From: Clostridia bacterium | GTDB lineage: Bacteria > Bacillota > Clostridia > Christensenellales > Aristaeellaceae | Assembly (NCBI GenBank): GCA_017522345.1 | Contig: JAFWZN010000030.1 | Location: forward strand, 1 to 64,000 | Length of the DNA stretch: 64,000 nt | Direction of reading: 5' to 3' | Shown here: piece after piece, positions 26,282 to 35,240 of the stretch | How positions within the stretch are numbered: the first letter of the stretch is position 1 | Layout of the letters: each line of letters opens with the position of its first letter | The notes under the pieces: generated by a model | Told to the model about the DNA's origin: nothing | Databases searched by the model: none | Seen by the model: only the letters and a program-made list of their open reading frames with translations | Program-made: the position numbers and the translations under genes

Positions 26282-27013
26282 ATGAAAGACACCCTCTTTA
26301 CCGTAAAAACCAACCGCGAAATCGCGCGCGATACCTATGAAATGGCGCTTTCGGGCGACGCGGCGGACTGCATGCGCCCCGGCTCGTTTGTAAACGTGCA
26401 TTTGGAATCCCTGTATTTGCGTCGTCCGATTTCTGTGTGCTCGGCGGACGAAAACAGCCTGATTCTCGTTTATAAGGTTGTAGGAAAAGGCACGGAAAAG
26501 ATGAAAAACATGGTTCCGGGCGACTGCGTTTACTGCCTGACCGACCTCGGAAACGGTTTTGACACATCAAAATCCGGCGAAAAGCCCGTTTTAGTCGGCG
26601 GCGGAAGCGGCGTTGCGCCCCTTTTCGGCCTTGCAAAAAATCTTGTGAAAAAGGGCGTAAAGCCGGTGGTTGCGCTGGGCTTCAGAAGCGAAAAAGACGT
26701 TTATTACGCAGAGGAATTCAAATCGCTCGGCTGTGAGGTCATGATTTCCACCGAGGACGGAAGCTATGGAATCAAGGGCTTTGTGACGGATCATCTGCCG
26801 AAGGACGCCACCTTCCTCTACGCCTGCGGCCCCATGCCCATGCTGAACGCCGCAAGAAAGAACGTTTTCTGCGCCGGCGAATACAGCTTTGAAGCGCGCA
26901 TGGCCTGCGGCTTCGGCGCATGCATGGGCTGCTCCATGGAAACAAAAATCGGCTTAAAGCGCGTCTGCAAGGACGGCCCGGTGTTTGACGGGGAGGTTAT
27001 TGTATGGCCGTAA
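26282..27013 (+). CDS. pyrK: Dihydroorotate dehydrogenase, electron-transfer subunit
   Basis: Partners PyrD in the class 1B enzyme and passes electrons from dihydroorotate to NAD+. The 243-residue protein has an FAD domain (LRRPISVCS near residue 44), an NAD domain (VGGGSGVAPLFGLA), and a C-terminal 2Fe-2S motif C-x4-C-x2-C-x11-C (CGFGACMGC...VC). ACAGGAGAAACAC supports ATG 26282. It overlaps pyrD by 10 bases but lies 276 bases after carB, a gap filled largely by the palindromic repeat. Confidence 0.95.
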   Translation: MKDTLFTVKTNREIARDTYEMALSGDAADCMRPGSFVNVHLESLYLRRPISVCSADENSLILVYKVVGKGTEKMKNMVPGDCVYCLTDLGNGFDTSKSGEKPVLVGGGSGVAPLFGLAKNLVKKGVKPVVALGFRSEKDVYYAEEFKSLGCEVMISTEDGSYGIKGFVTDHLPKDATFLYACGPMPMLNAARKNVFCAGEYSFEARMACGFGACMGCSMETKIGLKRVCKDGPVFDGEVIVWP

Positions 27014-27918
27014 TGAAAATCAATCTTTGCGGAATCGAAATCGAAAATCCCATCATTCCCGCCAGCGGCACCTACGGCTATGGCAAGGAATTTCACGAGC
27101 TTTACGACATCAACTGCTTGGGCACGTTCTCCTTTAAGGGAACGACGCTGTCTCCCCGCGCAGGAAATCCGCTTCCCAGAATCGCCGAATGCGACGGCGG
27201 CATGTTAAACGCCGTCGGCCTTCAGAATCCGGGCGTTGAAAAAGTCATCTCCGAAGAGCTTCCTTGGCTCAGAGAGCATTTTCACAAGCCCGTTATGGCA
27301 AATGTATCGGGCTTTTCCGTGGACGAATACGTTCGCGTGTGCGAGCTTCTGGACAAGGAAGACAATGTCGGCTGGCTCGAAGTCAATATCTCCTGCCCGA
27401 ATGTGCACGGCGGCGGCATGAGCTTCGGAACGACCTGTGAAGGCGCGGCGGCTGTCACGAGCGCGGTCAAAAAGGTCACGAAAAAGCCCGTCATCGTAAA
27501 GCTGTCTCCGAACGTCACGGATATCGTTTCTATCGCCAAGGCCTGCGAGGACGCGGGCGCAGACGGACTTTCCCTGATCAATACCTTAATGGGCATGCGA
27601 ATCGACATCAAAAACCGCCGCCCCATCATCAAAAACAAAACCGGCGGCGTGTCCGGCGGCTGCATTTTCCCGGTAGCCGTCCGCATGGTCTATCAGGTTT
27701 ATGAAAATGTCAAAATTCCGATCGTCGGAATGGGCGGTATCGGCTCCGCCGAGGATGTTATCGAAATGATGCTGGCCGGCGCAACCGCCGTACAGGTGGG
27801 CGCGAAAAACTTAGTCGATCCGTGGGCCTGCCCCAAAATTATTAAGGACCTTCCGCGCGTAATGGACGCGCTTGGTATTCAAAATCTTACGGACATTATA
27901 GGAGGAGCGCATCAATGA
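27004..27918 (+). CDS. pyrD: Dihydroorotate dehydrogenase, catalytic subunit (class 1B)
   Basis: Oxidises dihydroorotate to orotate in a PyrD2-PyrK2 complex. The 304-residue FMN TIM barrel begins with the NLCGIEIENPIIPASGTYGYG pattern, has the catalytic cysteine of class 1B in NISCPNVHGGG, and ends with the phosphate-binding GMGGIGSAEDV. GGGGAGG at 26990-26996 supports ATG 27004, although ATG 27013, which overlaps the pyrK stop, is possible. It overlaps pyrF by four bases (ATGA). Confidence 0.96.
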   Translation: MAVMKINLCGIEIENPIIPASGTYGYGKEFHELYDINCLGTFSFKGTTLSPRAGNPLPRIAECDGGMLNAVGLQNPGVEKVISEELPWLREHFHKPVMANVSGFSVDEYVRVCELLDKEDNVGWLEVNISCPNVHGGGMSFGTTCEGAAAVTSAVKKVTKKPVIVKLSPNVTDIVSIAKACEDAGADGLSLINTLMGMRIDIKNRRPIIKNKTGGVSGGCIFPVAVRMVYQVYENVKIPIVGMGGIGSAEDVIEMMLAGATAVQVGAKNLVDPWACPKIIKDLPRVMDALGIQNLTDIIGGAHQ

Positions 27919-28616
27919 ACAGAGACGTCATCATCGCCTGCGACTTTCCCGGCATGAAAGAAACCCTTAGCTTCCTTGACCACTTTGAGGGCGAAAAACC
28001 GTATCTCAAGATCGGCATGGAGCTTTATTATGCCGCCGGCCCCGAAATCGTCCGCGAGATCAAAAAGCGCGGTCACAAAATCTTTTTAGACCTTAAGCTT
28101 CACGATATTCCCAACACCGTTAAGTCCGCCATGAAGGTTTTGAAGGACTTAAACGTTGACATGACGAACCTGCACGCAGGCGGCGGCATCCAGATGATGG
28201 AAGCGGCGCTTGAGGGTCTGACCCCGGCTTCGGGCGAGCGCCAGACGAAGCTCATCGCCGTCACCATGCTCACCTCCCTCACCAACGAGGCCATGAACAA
28301 TGAGCTTCTGATTCCCGGAACCGTTCCCGAGACCGTTATGCACTACGCGGCAAATGCGAAAAAGGCGGGGCTTGACGGCATCGTCTGCTCGCCTCTCGAG
28401 TCTCCGATCGTTCACGAGAAAATCGCTCCCGACTTTATTACCGTAACCCCCGGCGTTCGCTTTGCCGGCGGCGACGTGGGCGACCAGAAGCGCGTCACCA
28501 CGCCCGCCAAGGCCAAGGAGCTGGGAAGCAACTTCATCGTCGTAGGCCGTCCGATCACCAAGGCTGAAAATCCCGTAGAAGCATGGAAAATCTGCATGAA
28601 GGACTTCGCCGAATAA
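27915..28616 (+). CDS. pyrF: Orotidine-5'-phosphate decarboxylase
   Basis: Last step to UMP. The 233-residue TIM barrel has the catalytic Lys-Asp array in DLKLHDIPNTV near residue 59 and the C-terminal phosphate site IVVGRPITKA. AGGAGG inside the end of pyrD serves it. Start and upstream stop overlap (ATGA), typical of coupled translation. Confidence 0.97.
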   Translation: MNRDVIIACDFPGMKETLSFLDHFEGEKPYLKIGMELYYAAGPEIVREIKKRGHKIFLDLKLHDIPNTVKSAMKVLKDLNVDMTNLHAGGGIQMMEAALEGLTPASGERQTKLIAVTMLTSLTNEAMNNELLIPGTVPETVMHYAANAKKAGLDGIVCSPLESPIVHEKIAPDFITVTPGVRFAGGDVGDQKRVTTPAKAKELGSNFIVVGRPITKAENPVEAWKICMKDFAE

Positions 28617-28637
28617 GAGATTAAGGAGATAAAGCAA

Positions 28638-29279
28638 ATGAGCAATGTAGCCGTTACCATCGCAAATCACCTTCTTAGAATTCGCGCCGTATTTTTCCGC
28701 CCGCAGGAGCCCTTTACCTGGGCCAGCGGCATCAAATCCCCCGTATATTGCGACAACCGCCTGATCCTGACCGACCCCGAAGCCAGAGTCGCCGTTGAAA
28801 CCGCCATCGCAGAAGAGGTCAAAAAGTCCTATCCCGACGCCGAGGTTCTCATGGGCACCTCCACCGCCGGCATTCCCCACGCAGCCATCGCCGCACACAT
28901 GCTGAACATGCCCATGGGCTATGTCCGCTCCTCCGCCAAGGATCACGGCCGCCAGAACCGCATCGAAGGCAAGCTCCTTCCGGGACAAAAGGTCGTCGTC
29001 ATTGAAGACCTCATTTCTACCGCAGGTTCCGCTATCGAGGTTGTAAACGCCCTTCGCGAAGCGGGCGCGGAGGTGCTCGGCATCGTATCCGTGTTCACCT
29101 ACGGCATGAAGGCCGGCATTGAGAAGATGGAAAAGGCGAACGTCAAAAACGTTTCCCTCGTTTCCTTTGACGTAGTGGCCAAGGCAGCCGTCGAAATGGG
29201 CTACATTCAGCCCGAGGACGAAAAGAAGCTCCTCGCCTTCCGCGACAATCCCTCTGACGAAAGCTGGATGGAGGCATAA
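28638..29279 (+). CDS. pyrE: Orotate phosphoribosyltransferase
   Basis: Joins orotate and PRPP to make OMP. The 213-residue type I phosphoribosyltransferase has the PRPP loop [17 protein letters not shown] near residue 118, the catalytic lysine region [14 protein letters not shown], and [12 protein letters not shown] near the N-terminus. AAGGAGATAAAGC supports ATG 28638. It sits one base before pyrB. Confidence 0.97.
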   Translation: MSNVAVTIANHLLRIRAVFFRPQEPFTWASGIKSPVYCDNRLILTDPEARVAVETAIAEEVKKSYPDAEVLMGTSTAGIPHAAIAAHMLNMPMGYVRSSAKDHGRQNRIEGKLLPGQKVVVIEDLISTAGSAIEVVNALREAGAEVLGIVSVFTYGMKAGIEKMEKANVKNVSLVSFDVVAKAAVEMGYIQPEDEKKLLAFRDNPSDESWMEA

Positions 29280-29280
29280 A

Positions 29281-30198
29281 ATGAACGGAGTTAACGACAT
29301 TCTGGATCTTTCGGTAGAGGAACTCGACGAGTTGCTTGCAACCGCCGAGGACATCACCGTAAATCCTCAAAAATACGCAAACCTCTTAAGAGGCAAAAAG
29401 CTTGCAACGCTCTTTTTCGAGCCCTCTACCCGCACCCGCTTATCCTTTGAAGCGGCTATGTACGAGCTGGGCGGAAATGTTTTGGGCTTTTCCGAGGCGC
29501 AGTCTTCTTCCGCTTCCAAGGGAGAAAGCGTCGCCGACACCGCGCGCACCGTTTCCTGCTATGCCGACATCATCGCCATGCGCCATCCCAAGGAGGGCGC
29601 GCCGAAGGTTGCCGACATGAACGCCTCCGTTCCGGTTATCAATGCGGGCGACGGCGGACACAACCACCCGACGCAGACGCTGGCCGATCTTCTCACCATC
29701 AAGCGCGAGAAGGGACGCCTCAATAATCTCACCATCGGCCTTTGCGGCGACCTCAAGTTCGGCCGCACCGTGCATTCCCTAATCGCCGCCATGAGCCGCT
29801 ATGAAAACATTCATTTCGTGCTCATTTCGCCGGAGGAGCTGCGCCTGCCCGAATATGTGAAGGACGACTATTTTACAAACGGCGCCTGCACCTATGAAGA
29901 AACCCGCTCCTTAGAGAACGCCATGGGCAAGCTCGACATCCTCTACATGACCCGCGTTCAGAGGGAAAGATTCTTCAACGAAGAAGACTACGTTCGCTTA
30001 AAGGATACCTACATTCTGGATGAAGAAAAGATGGCGCTCGGAAAAGAAGATCTTGTCGTCATGCATCCGCTGCCCCGCGTAAACGAAATTTCCGTCAAGG
30101 TCGACAAAGACCCCAGAGCCTGCTACTTTAAGCAGGTTTTAAACGGAAAATACATGCGCATGGCGCTGATTTTAAAGCTCCTGGGGGTGAAAGCATGA
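29281..30198 (+). CDS. pyrB: Aspartate carbamoyltransferase, catalytic chain
   Basis: Makes carbamoyl-aspartate, the committed pathway step. The 305-residue protein has the carbamoyl-phosphate motif [13 protein letters not shown] near residue 48, [15 protein letters not shown], and the aspartate-loop motif [10 protein letters not shown]. It overlaps pyrI by four bases, so catalytic and regulatory chains are made together as for the E. coli-type dodecamer. Confidence 0.97.
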   Translation: MNGVNDILDLSVEELDELLATAEDITVNPQKYANLLRGKKLATLFFEPSTRTRLSFEAAMYELGGNVLGFSEAQSSSASKGESVADTARTVSCYADIIAMRHPKEGAPKVADMNASVPVINAGDGGHNHPTQTLADLLTIKREKGRLNNLTIGLCGDLKFGRTVHSLIAAMSRYENIHFVLISPEELRLPEYVKDDYFTNGACTYEETRSLENAMGKLDILYMTRVQRERFFNEEDYVRLKDTYILDEEKMALGKEDLVVMHPLPRVNEISVKVDKDPRACYFKQVLNGKYMRMALILKLLGVKA

Positions 30199-30617
30199 TT
30201 ATCGGACAGATTAAGGACGGCATCGTACTTGACCACATCACCGCAGGCCGCGGCATGGAAATTTATAAGATTCTCCATCTGGACGAGCTCAACTGCACCG
30301 TCGCCATGATTAAAAACGCCGAATCCGTGAAGATGGGCAAAAAAGACATCATCAAAATCGGCGAGATCATCGACATCAATTTTGACGTTTTAGGCTATAT
30401 CGATCCCGGCATCACCGTCAATTTCATCGAAAACGGCGAAAAGGTCAAGCGCCTCCATCTGACCCCGCCCACCACCATTTACGACGTCATCCGCTGCAAA
30501 AATCCCCGCTGTATCTCCTCCACCGAGCAGGAGCTCAGGCAGGAATTTAAGCTTACCGACCCCGCAAAGCGCATTTACCGCTGCGTATATTGCGACGCGG
30601 CGGCAAAGAAAGTCTGA
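30195..30617 (+). CDS. pyrI: Aspartate carbamoyltransferase, regulatory chain
   Basis: Binds CTP/ATP and gives allosteric control to PyrB. The 140-residue protein has an N-terminal nucleotide-binding ferredoxin-like domain ([19 protein letters not shown]) and a C-terminal zinc domain with four cysteines, CKNPRC and CVYC. Its presence indicates nucleotide feedback on the first pyrimidine-specific enzyme in addition to leader control. It is last in the operon. Confidence 0.96.
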   Translation: MIIGQIKDGIVLDHITAGRGMEIYKILHLDELNCTVAMIKNAESVKMGKKDIIKIGEIIDINFDVLGYIDPGITVNFIENGEKVKRLHLTPPTTIYDVIRCKNPRCISSTEQELRQEFKLTDPAKRIYRCVYCDAAAKKV

Positions 30618-30624
30618 TGAAAGA

Positions 30625-30671
30625 AAAGAACACTCTTGGAATAAAGGATTTTTATTCCCGGAGTGTTCTTT
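30625..30671 (+). terminator. Terminator of the pyr operon
   Basis: AAAGAACACTC pairs with GAGTGTTCTTT, and inside it GGAATAAA pairs with TTTATTCC, giving a stem of about 19 pairs. The following T-run is short (TGGCTT), so termination may be partial. Confidence 0.7.
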
Positions 30672-30724
30672 GGCTTAAAAACGGAAAAATCTTCCTTTTG
30701 ACAAACTCTTTTTGTCCGTTTTGC

Positions 30725-30753
30725 TTGACGGAAAAGCGTGCAAACGGTATACT
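30725..30753 (+). promoter_or_regulatory. Promoter of the isomerase-oxidoreductase genes
   Basis: TTGACG at 30725-30730, a 17-base spacer and TATACT at 30748-30753 lie 37 bases before the start codon. Confidence 0.8.
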
Positions 30754-30789
30754 ATTGAATGGAATGTTATATATGTGAGAGGTGTGCAA

Positions 30790-32835
30790 ATGGCGAAATA
30801 TATTCTTTCTGCTTTTGCAGATGAAGCGGACAATAACCTTTTAGGGCAAATCGAAGCTTTGAAAAAAGCCGGAATCGCCGCCATTGAGCTTCGCGGCGTT
30901 AACGGGAAAAACGTAAAAGATCTTACCCTTGACGAGGCGAAGGAAATCAGGGAAACGCTGAACAAAGAAGGCATTTGCGTCTCCTCTATGGGCTCGCCCT
31001 TCGGAAAGATCTCCGTAAAGGACGATTTTGATGAACATTTTAGTCAGTTCAAGCACGCGCTCGAGCTTTGCAAGGCGCTGGGATGCGAGTATATGCGCAT
31101 GTTCTCCTTCTATTATCCGAAGGACGAGAATCCCGCCGATTACAGAGCGATTGTCATTGAACGCCTTGAAAAAATGCTTTGCGCGGCGGAAGAAAAGGGC
31201 GTAAAGCTCTGCCACGAAAACGAAAAGGGCATTTACGGCGACACGGCGGAAAGATGTCTTGACTTAATTAACCATTTCGGCGGACGCTTAAAGTGCATCT
31301 TTGACCCGGCGAACTTCATTCAGTCCGGTGAAAAGCCGATTGAAAATTTCGCGCTTTTGAAACGTCACATCTTCTATATGCACATCAAGGACGCCCTTCT
31401 GGACGGCGGCGCTGTTGTCCCCTCCGGATGCGGCGACGGAAACATTCAGGATATTCTTTCGGGCCTTGCCGAGCGCGAAGGCGAAATGCTTCTCACGATC
31501 GAACCGCACCTTCGCGTGTTCTCCGGCCTTGAAAACCTGCAGGACGAGGAAGTTAAGCACAAATATTCCTATCCGGACAGCCAGACGGCGTTTCAGGCTG
31601 CGGCGGACGCGCTTAAAACCATTCTTTCAAACATCGGCTATGAGACAAAGAAAACAGGAGTGTGGACGAAAATGGATCAGGTAAGAGTCGGCATTATCGG
31701 TATCGGCAACATGGGTTCGGGACATGCGAAGAACATTCTGGCCGGCAAGGTAAACGGCATGGTTCTGACCGCCGTTGCAGACGTAAAAGAAGAAAGGCAG
31801 AACTGGGCAAATGAAAATCTGGAGGGCGTAAAGGTATTTAGTACCGCCTCCGAGCTCATGGACAGCGGCCTTGTGGACGCGGTCATCATCGCCACGCCCC
31901 ACTACGATCATCCGGGCCTTGTAAAGGAAGCGCTTTCGAAGGGCCTTCACGCCATGAGCGAAAAGCCCGCCGGCGTTTACACCAAAGCCGTTCGCGAGCT
32001 CAATGAATACGCCGCCAAGTGCGACAAGATCTTCGCCATCATGTTCAACCAGCGCACCAACTGCGTATACAGAAAGATGAAGGAAATCGTCGAAAGCGGC
32101 GAAATGGGCGCAATCCGCCGCACCAACTGGCTGATTACGGACTGGTTCCGTTCCCAGAGCTACTATGACTCCGGCGCATGGCGCGCCACCTGGGGCGGAG
32201 AAGGCGGCGGCGTTCTTCTGAATCAGTGCCCCCACAATCTTGACCTGTGGCAGTGGATCTGCGGCATGCCCTCGAAGGTTCGCGCGTTCACCCACAACGG
32301 CAAGTGGCACGACATCGAGGTTGAAGACGACGTAACTGCATACGTAGAGTATCCCAACGGCGCAACCGGCGTATTCATCACCACTACCTCCGATTGCCCC
32401 GGCACCAACCGTCTGGAAATCGACCTTGACGGCGGTCAGCTGATCTGCGACGGCAGCAAGCTCATCATGAAAAAGCTGTCCATGGACATCAATGAATTCC
32501 ACAAGACCTATAAAGGCGGTTTCGGCGGCCCCGAAGTGACTGAAATCGAAGTCGAAACCGACGGCCTCAACCCGCAGCATGTGGGCGTTCTTCAGCAGTT
32601 TACCGATAAAATCCTTGGCCGCGGCGAGCTCGTTGCGGGCGGCGAAGAGGGCATCAACGGCCTGACGATTTCCAACGCCATGCATCTTTCCAGCTGGCTT
32701 GACGAAACCATCACGCTTCCCATCGACGAGGATAAGTTCTTAGAGGAGCTCAATAAGCGCCGCGCGACCTCTCGCCTCAAGACCGGCGAGGGCGTTACCC
32801 TCGACACCGAAGGCACCTATGGAAGCGCGAAGTAA
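30790..32835 (+). CDS. Sugar isomerase/epimerase fused to Gfo/Idh/MocA oxidoreductase
   Basis: This 681-residue frame joins two usually separate enzymes. Residues 1-285 are a xylose-isomerase-like TIM barrel (MAKYILSAFADEADNNL, FDPANFIQSGEKPI, HIKDALLDGGAVVPSGCGDG). From Met295 a complete NAD-dependent oxidoreductase follows (VGIIGIGNMGSGHAKNI, EKPAGVY, GGGVLLNQCPHNLDL). AGGAG at 31656-31660 lies 11 bases before the internal ATG 31672, so the second enzyme may also be made alone. A stop lies close by in another frame (TATGAG at 31640), so a lost stop by a single indel is possible. Such pairs act in inositol or rare-sugar breakdown; the substrate is unknown. Confidence 0.87.
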   Translation: MAKYILSAFADEADNNLLGQIEALKKAGIAAIELRGVNGKNVKDLTLDEAKEIRETLNKEGICVSSMGSPFGKISVKDDFDEHFSQFKHALELCKALGCEYMRMFSFYYPKDENPADYRAIVIERLEKMLCAAEEKGVKLCHENEKGIYGDTAERCLDLINHFGGRLKCIFDPANFIQSGEKPIENFALLKRHIFYMHIKDALLDGGAVVPSGCGDGNIQDILSGLAEREGEMLLTIEPHLRVFSGLENLQDEEVKHKYSYPDSQTAFQAAADALKTILSNIGYETKKTGVWTKMDQVRVGIIGIGNMGSGHAKNILAGKVNGMVLTAVADVKEERQNWANENLEGVKVFSTASELMDSGLVDAVIIATPHYDHPGLVKEALSKGLHAMSEKPAGVYTKAVRELNEYAAKCDKIFAIMFNQRTNCVYRKMKEIVESGEMGAIRRTNWLITDWFRSQSYYDSGAWRATWGGEGGGVLLNQCPHNLDLWQWICGMPSKVRAFTHNGKWHDIEVEDDVTAYVEYPNGATGVFITTTSDCPGTNRLEIDLDGGQLICDGSKLIMKKLSMDINEFHKTYKGGFGGPEVTEIEVETDGLNPQHVGVLQQFTDKILGRGELVAGGEEGINGLTISNAMHLSSWLDETITLPIDEDKFLEELNKRRATSRLKTGEGVTLDTEGTYGSAK

Positions 32836-32853
32836 TCAAAGGGGGATATCTTT

Positions 32854-33624
32854 ATGATTCGCCTTGGCGTTTGCACAGACGTTGCAAACATAAATGAAAT
32901 CGCCGAAATTGGCTTTGACTATCTGGAATACAATCTCGCAAAGCTTGCGGGCTTGACGGAAGAGGAATACCAAGAGGTCTGCGCGGTCGTGGACAATGCT
33001 CCCATCAAGGTGGAAGCCTGCAACTGCATGCTGCCCGGCGACATCAAGGTGGTCGGCGAGGAAGTCAATGCGCAGATCATCCACGATTATCTGGATCGAG
33101 CGTTTTCCCGCGCCCGGAGACTGGGCGTGAAGATTGTGGTGTTCGGAAGCGGCGGATCCCGCCGTGTGCCCGACGGCTTTGACACCGCAGTCGCATGGCG
33201 GCAGATTGGAAACTATCTGCGTATGGCGCAGCGCCATGCAATGGAAAACGACATTACCGTCGTTATCGAGCCCCTGCGCGCGGTCGAGTGCAACATCATG
33301 AACTATGTCTCCGAGGCAACGCTCATGGCTTCGCTCATTCAGATGCCCAATATCGCGGTTCTGGCGGACACCTATCATATGGCGATGGGCTCCGAGCCGT
33401 TAAGCGCGCTCACTATGGCGGGAAATCTGCTAAAGCACGTGCACATCGCCAATGCCATCGGCAGAAAATACCCCAAGGCGGGCGACGGCGAGCGCTATCA
33501 GGATATCTTCGAAACGCTTAAGGAAATCGGTTACGAAGGCAGAGTCAGCGTAGAAGCCGGCTGCAGCGATTTTTCCAATGATGCACGCGCGGCATACGAG
33601 GTATTAAACGCTGCCAGAGCGTAA
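32854..33624 (+). CDS. Sugar phosphate isomerase/epimerase (xylose-isomerase-like TIM barrel)
   Basis: The 256-residue protein has the family layout: GVCTDVANINEIAEIGFDYLE at the start, VVIEPLRAVECNIMNYV with a metal-ligand Glu, LADTYHMAMG with Asp and His ligands, and VSVEAGCSDF with the last Glu ligand. AAAGGGGGATATC supports the start. It follows the fusion enzyme by 18 bases, so the two TIM-barrel enzymes and the oxidoreductase likely serve one sugar pathway. Confidence 0.88.
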   Translation: MIRLGVCTDVANINEIAEIGFDYLEYNLAKLAGLTEEEYQEVCAVVDNAPIKVEACNCMLPGDIKVVGEEVNAQIIHDYLDRAFSRARRLGVKIVVFGSGGSRRVPDGFDTAVAWRQIGNYLRMAQRHAMENDITVVIEPLRAVECNIMNYVSEATLMASLIQMPNIAVLADTYHMAMGSEPLSALTMAGNLLKHVHIANAIGRKYPKAGDGERYQDIFETLKEIGYEGRVSVEAGCSDFSNDARAAYEVLNAARA

Positions 33625-33640
33625 AAAAGCACGATCTTCC

Positions 33641-33672
33641 CGGGCGGGAAGCGCTTTTGCGCCTCCCGCCCG
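33641..33672 (+). terminator. GC-rich hairpin after the isomerase genes
   Basis: A 14-base stem with one mismatch (CGGGCGGGAAGCGC with GCGCCTCCCGCCCG) has a TTTT loop. No T-run follows, so it may stop polymerase weakly or protect the transcript end. A second small hairpin, GAGCCGG with CCGGCTC, lies at about 33711-33738. Confidence 0.5.
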
Positions 33673-33817
33673 AGGTATGCATCCGCGCTTTCAAGGCTTT
33701 CTTCGGAATGGAGCCGGCATACGCAAAAAGACCGGCTCAAACAAGCGATAAATTCGCCTTATAACCTTCTGAAAGCCAATATCCAACCCCGATCCCACGA
33801 TCCAAAGGAGCAAATCC

Positions 33818-35224
33818 ATGGTTTTTTCAAGCAACGCATTTTTGTTTTTCTTTCTGCCGATTGTTCTGGGCGTCTATTATATTTTTCGCAAAAACCGAAC
33901 GGCTGCCAACAGCATCCTGACCATATTCAGCCTTCTTTTTTATGCGTGGGGCGAGCCCTCGTTTGTATTTGTCATGCTTTTAAGCATATTCATAAACTGG
34001 ATTTTTGCGCTTGGAATCGATCATTACCGCGCCCGGACGCGCGCTGCGAAGGCCATTCTTTTCGCAAGCTGCGTAATGAACATAGGTCTATTGGGCGTGT
34101 TTAAATATACCTCGTTTATTGTCACGAACGTAAATAAGGCGTTTTCTGTGTCCATTCCCGATCCCGGTCTCGCGCTTCCGATCGGCATTTCCTTTTTCAC
34201 ATTTCAGGCGATGAGCTATGTGATTGACGTATACCGGGGAAAGGGAGAGGTTCAGAAAAATTTCATGGGCGTGTGCCTGTATATTTCCTTCTTCCCTCAG
34301 CTGATTGCAGGTCCCATCGTTAGATATCAGACGATTGCGGATGAAATTAAAAACAGACGGGAGACGCTGGACGACTTCTGCACAGGTCTCAGGCGTTTTC
34401 TGGTCGGTTTTGCAAAGAAAGCTATTCTTGCCAACAACCTTGCGCTGGTGGTGGATAAGGTGTTTGCCTATCCCCAGAGCGAAATTTCGGTTGCGCTTAT
34501 GTGGTATGCAGCCATTGCGTATCTGATTCAGGTGTATTACGACTTTTCCGGCTATTCCGACATGGCCATCGGTCTTGGCAGAATGTTCGGCTTCCACTTC
34601 CTTGAAAACTTCAATTATCCCTTTCTTTCAAAGTCCGTGGCGGAATTCTGGCGCAGATGGCACATTTCGCTCACCACGTGGTTCCGCGATTATGTGTTTT
34701 TTCCGCTGGGCGGAAGCAGGGTCAAAACCGGCAGGCTCATATTCAATATGTTTGTCGTCTGGTCGTTAACCGGCCTCTGGCACGGCGCGGAGTGGACGTA
34801 TCTTGTGTGGGGCGTCGGCTTTTTCCTTGTGCAGGTGATCGAGCGCTTGACCGGCGTCGGAAAGCATATGGAGAAAAAATGGTACGGGCATATTTACGCC
34901 ATGTTTTTTGTGGTTGTGGTCACGGTGCTCATCCGTTCCGAAAGCATTGGCCATGCGCTTAACTACTATAAAGCCATGTTCTTCTTGGGCGGCTTGCCTG
35001 TCTGGAACACGCTTACCGGGATTTTCGCGCACGAATACGGCCTTTTCTTTGCTGTGTCCATCATTGTTTCGCTGCCCGTAGGGCCTTGGATAGAGAAAAA
35101 GCTGCATATTCCCGAGCCGGTCAGCGAAATTGTGCGCTTTTTGGGGCTTGCTGCCGTTACCGTCGTTGCAGTTTCCTATGTGATCGTCGGAAGCTATAAT
35201 CCCTTTATTTATTTCAACTTCTGA
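33818..35224 (+). CDS. MBOAT-family membrane O-acyltransferase (AlgI-like)
   Basis: The 468-residue polytopic membrane protein moves acyl groups, usually acetyl, across the membrane to a surface glycan. It opens with VFSSNAFLFFFLPIVLGVYY and has FAKKAILANN, the YDFSGYSDMAIGLGRMFG block, FWRRWHISLTTWFRDYVFFPLGG, and the catalytic-type His in GLWHGAEWTYLVWG near residue 321. It is followed at once by an AlgJ/AlgX-like partner. The pair lies directly before murB, but no polysaccharide synthesis genes are near, so the acceptor is unknown. Confidence 0.93.
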   Translation: MVFSSNAFLFFFLPIVLGVYYIFRKNRTAANSILTIFSLLFYAWGEPSFVFVMLLSIFINWIFALGIDHYRARTRAAKAILFASCVMNIGLLGVFKYTSFIVTNVNKAFSVSIPDPGLALPIGISFFTFQAMSYVIDVYRGKGEVQKNFMGVCLYISFFPQLIAGPIVRYQTIADEIKNRRETLDDFCTGLRRFLVGFAKKAILANNLALVVDKVFAYPQSEISVALMWYAAIAYLIQVYYDFSGYSDMAIGLGRMFGFHFLENFNYPFLSKSVAEFWRRWHISLTTWFRDYVFFPLGGSRVKTGRLIFNMFVVWSLTGLWHGAEWTYLVWGVGFFLVQVIERLTGVGKHMEKKWYGHIYAMFFVVVVTVLIRSESIGHALNYYKAMFFLGGLPVWNTLTGIFAHEYGLFFAVSIIVSLPVGPWIEKKLHIPEPVSEIVRFLGLAAVTVVAVSYVIVGSYNPFIYFNF

Positions 35225-35240
35225 TTTGAGGATACGCCCT

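Noticed and set aside
28149..29357. Long reverse-strand open frame across pyrF and pyrE
   Set aside because: Antisense shadow of two certain genes; composition is not protein-like.
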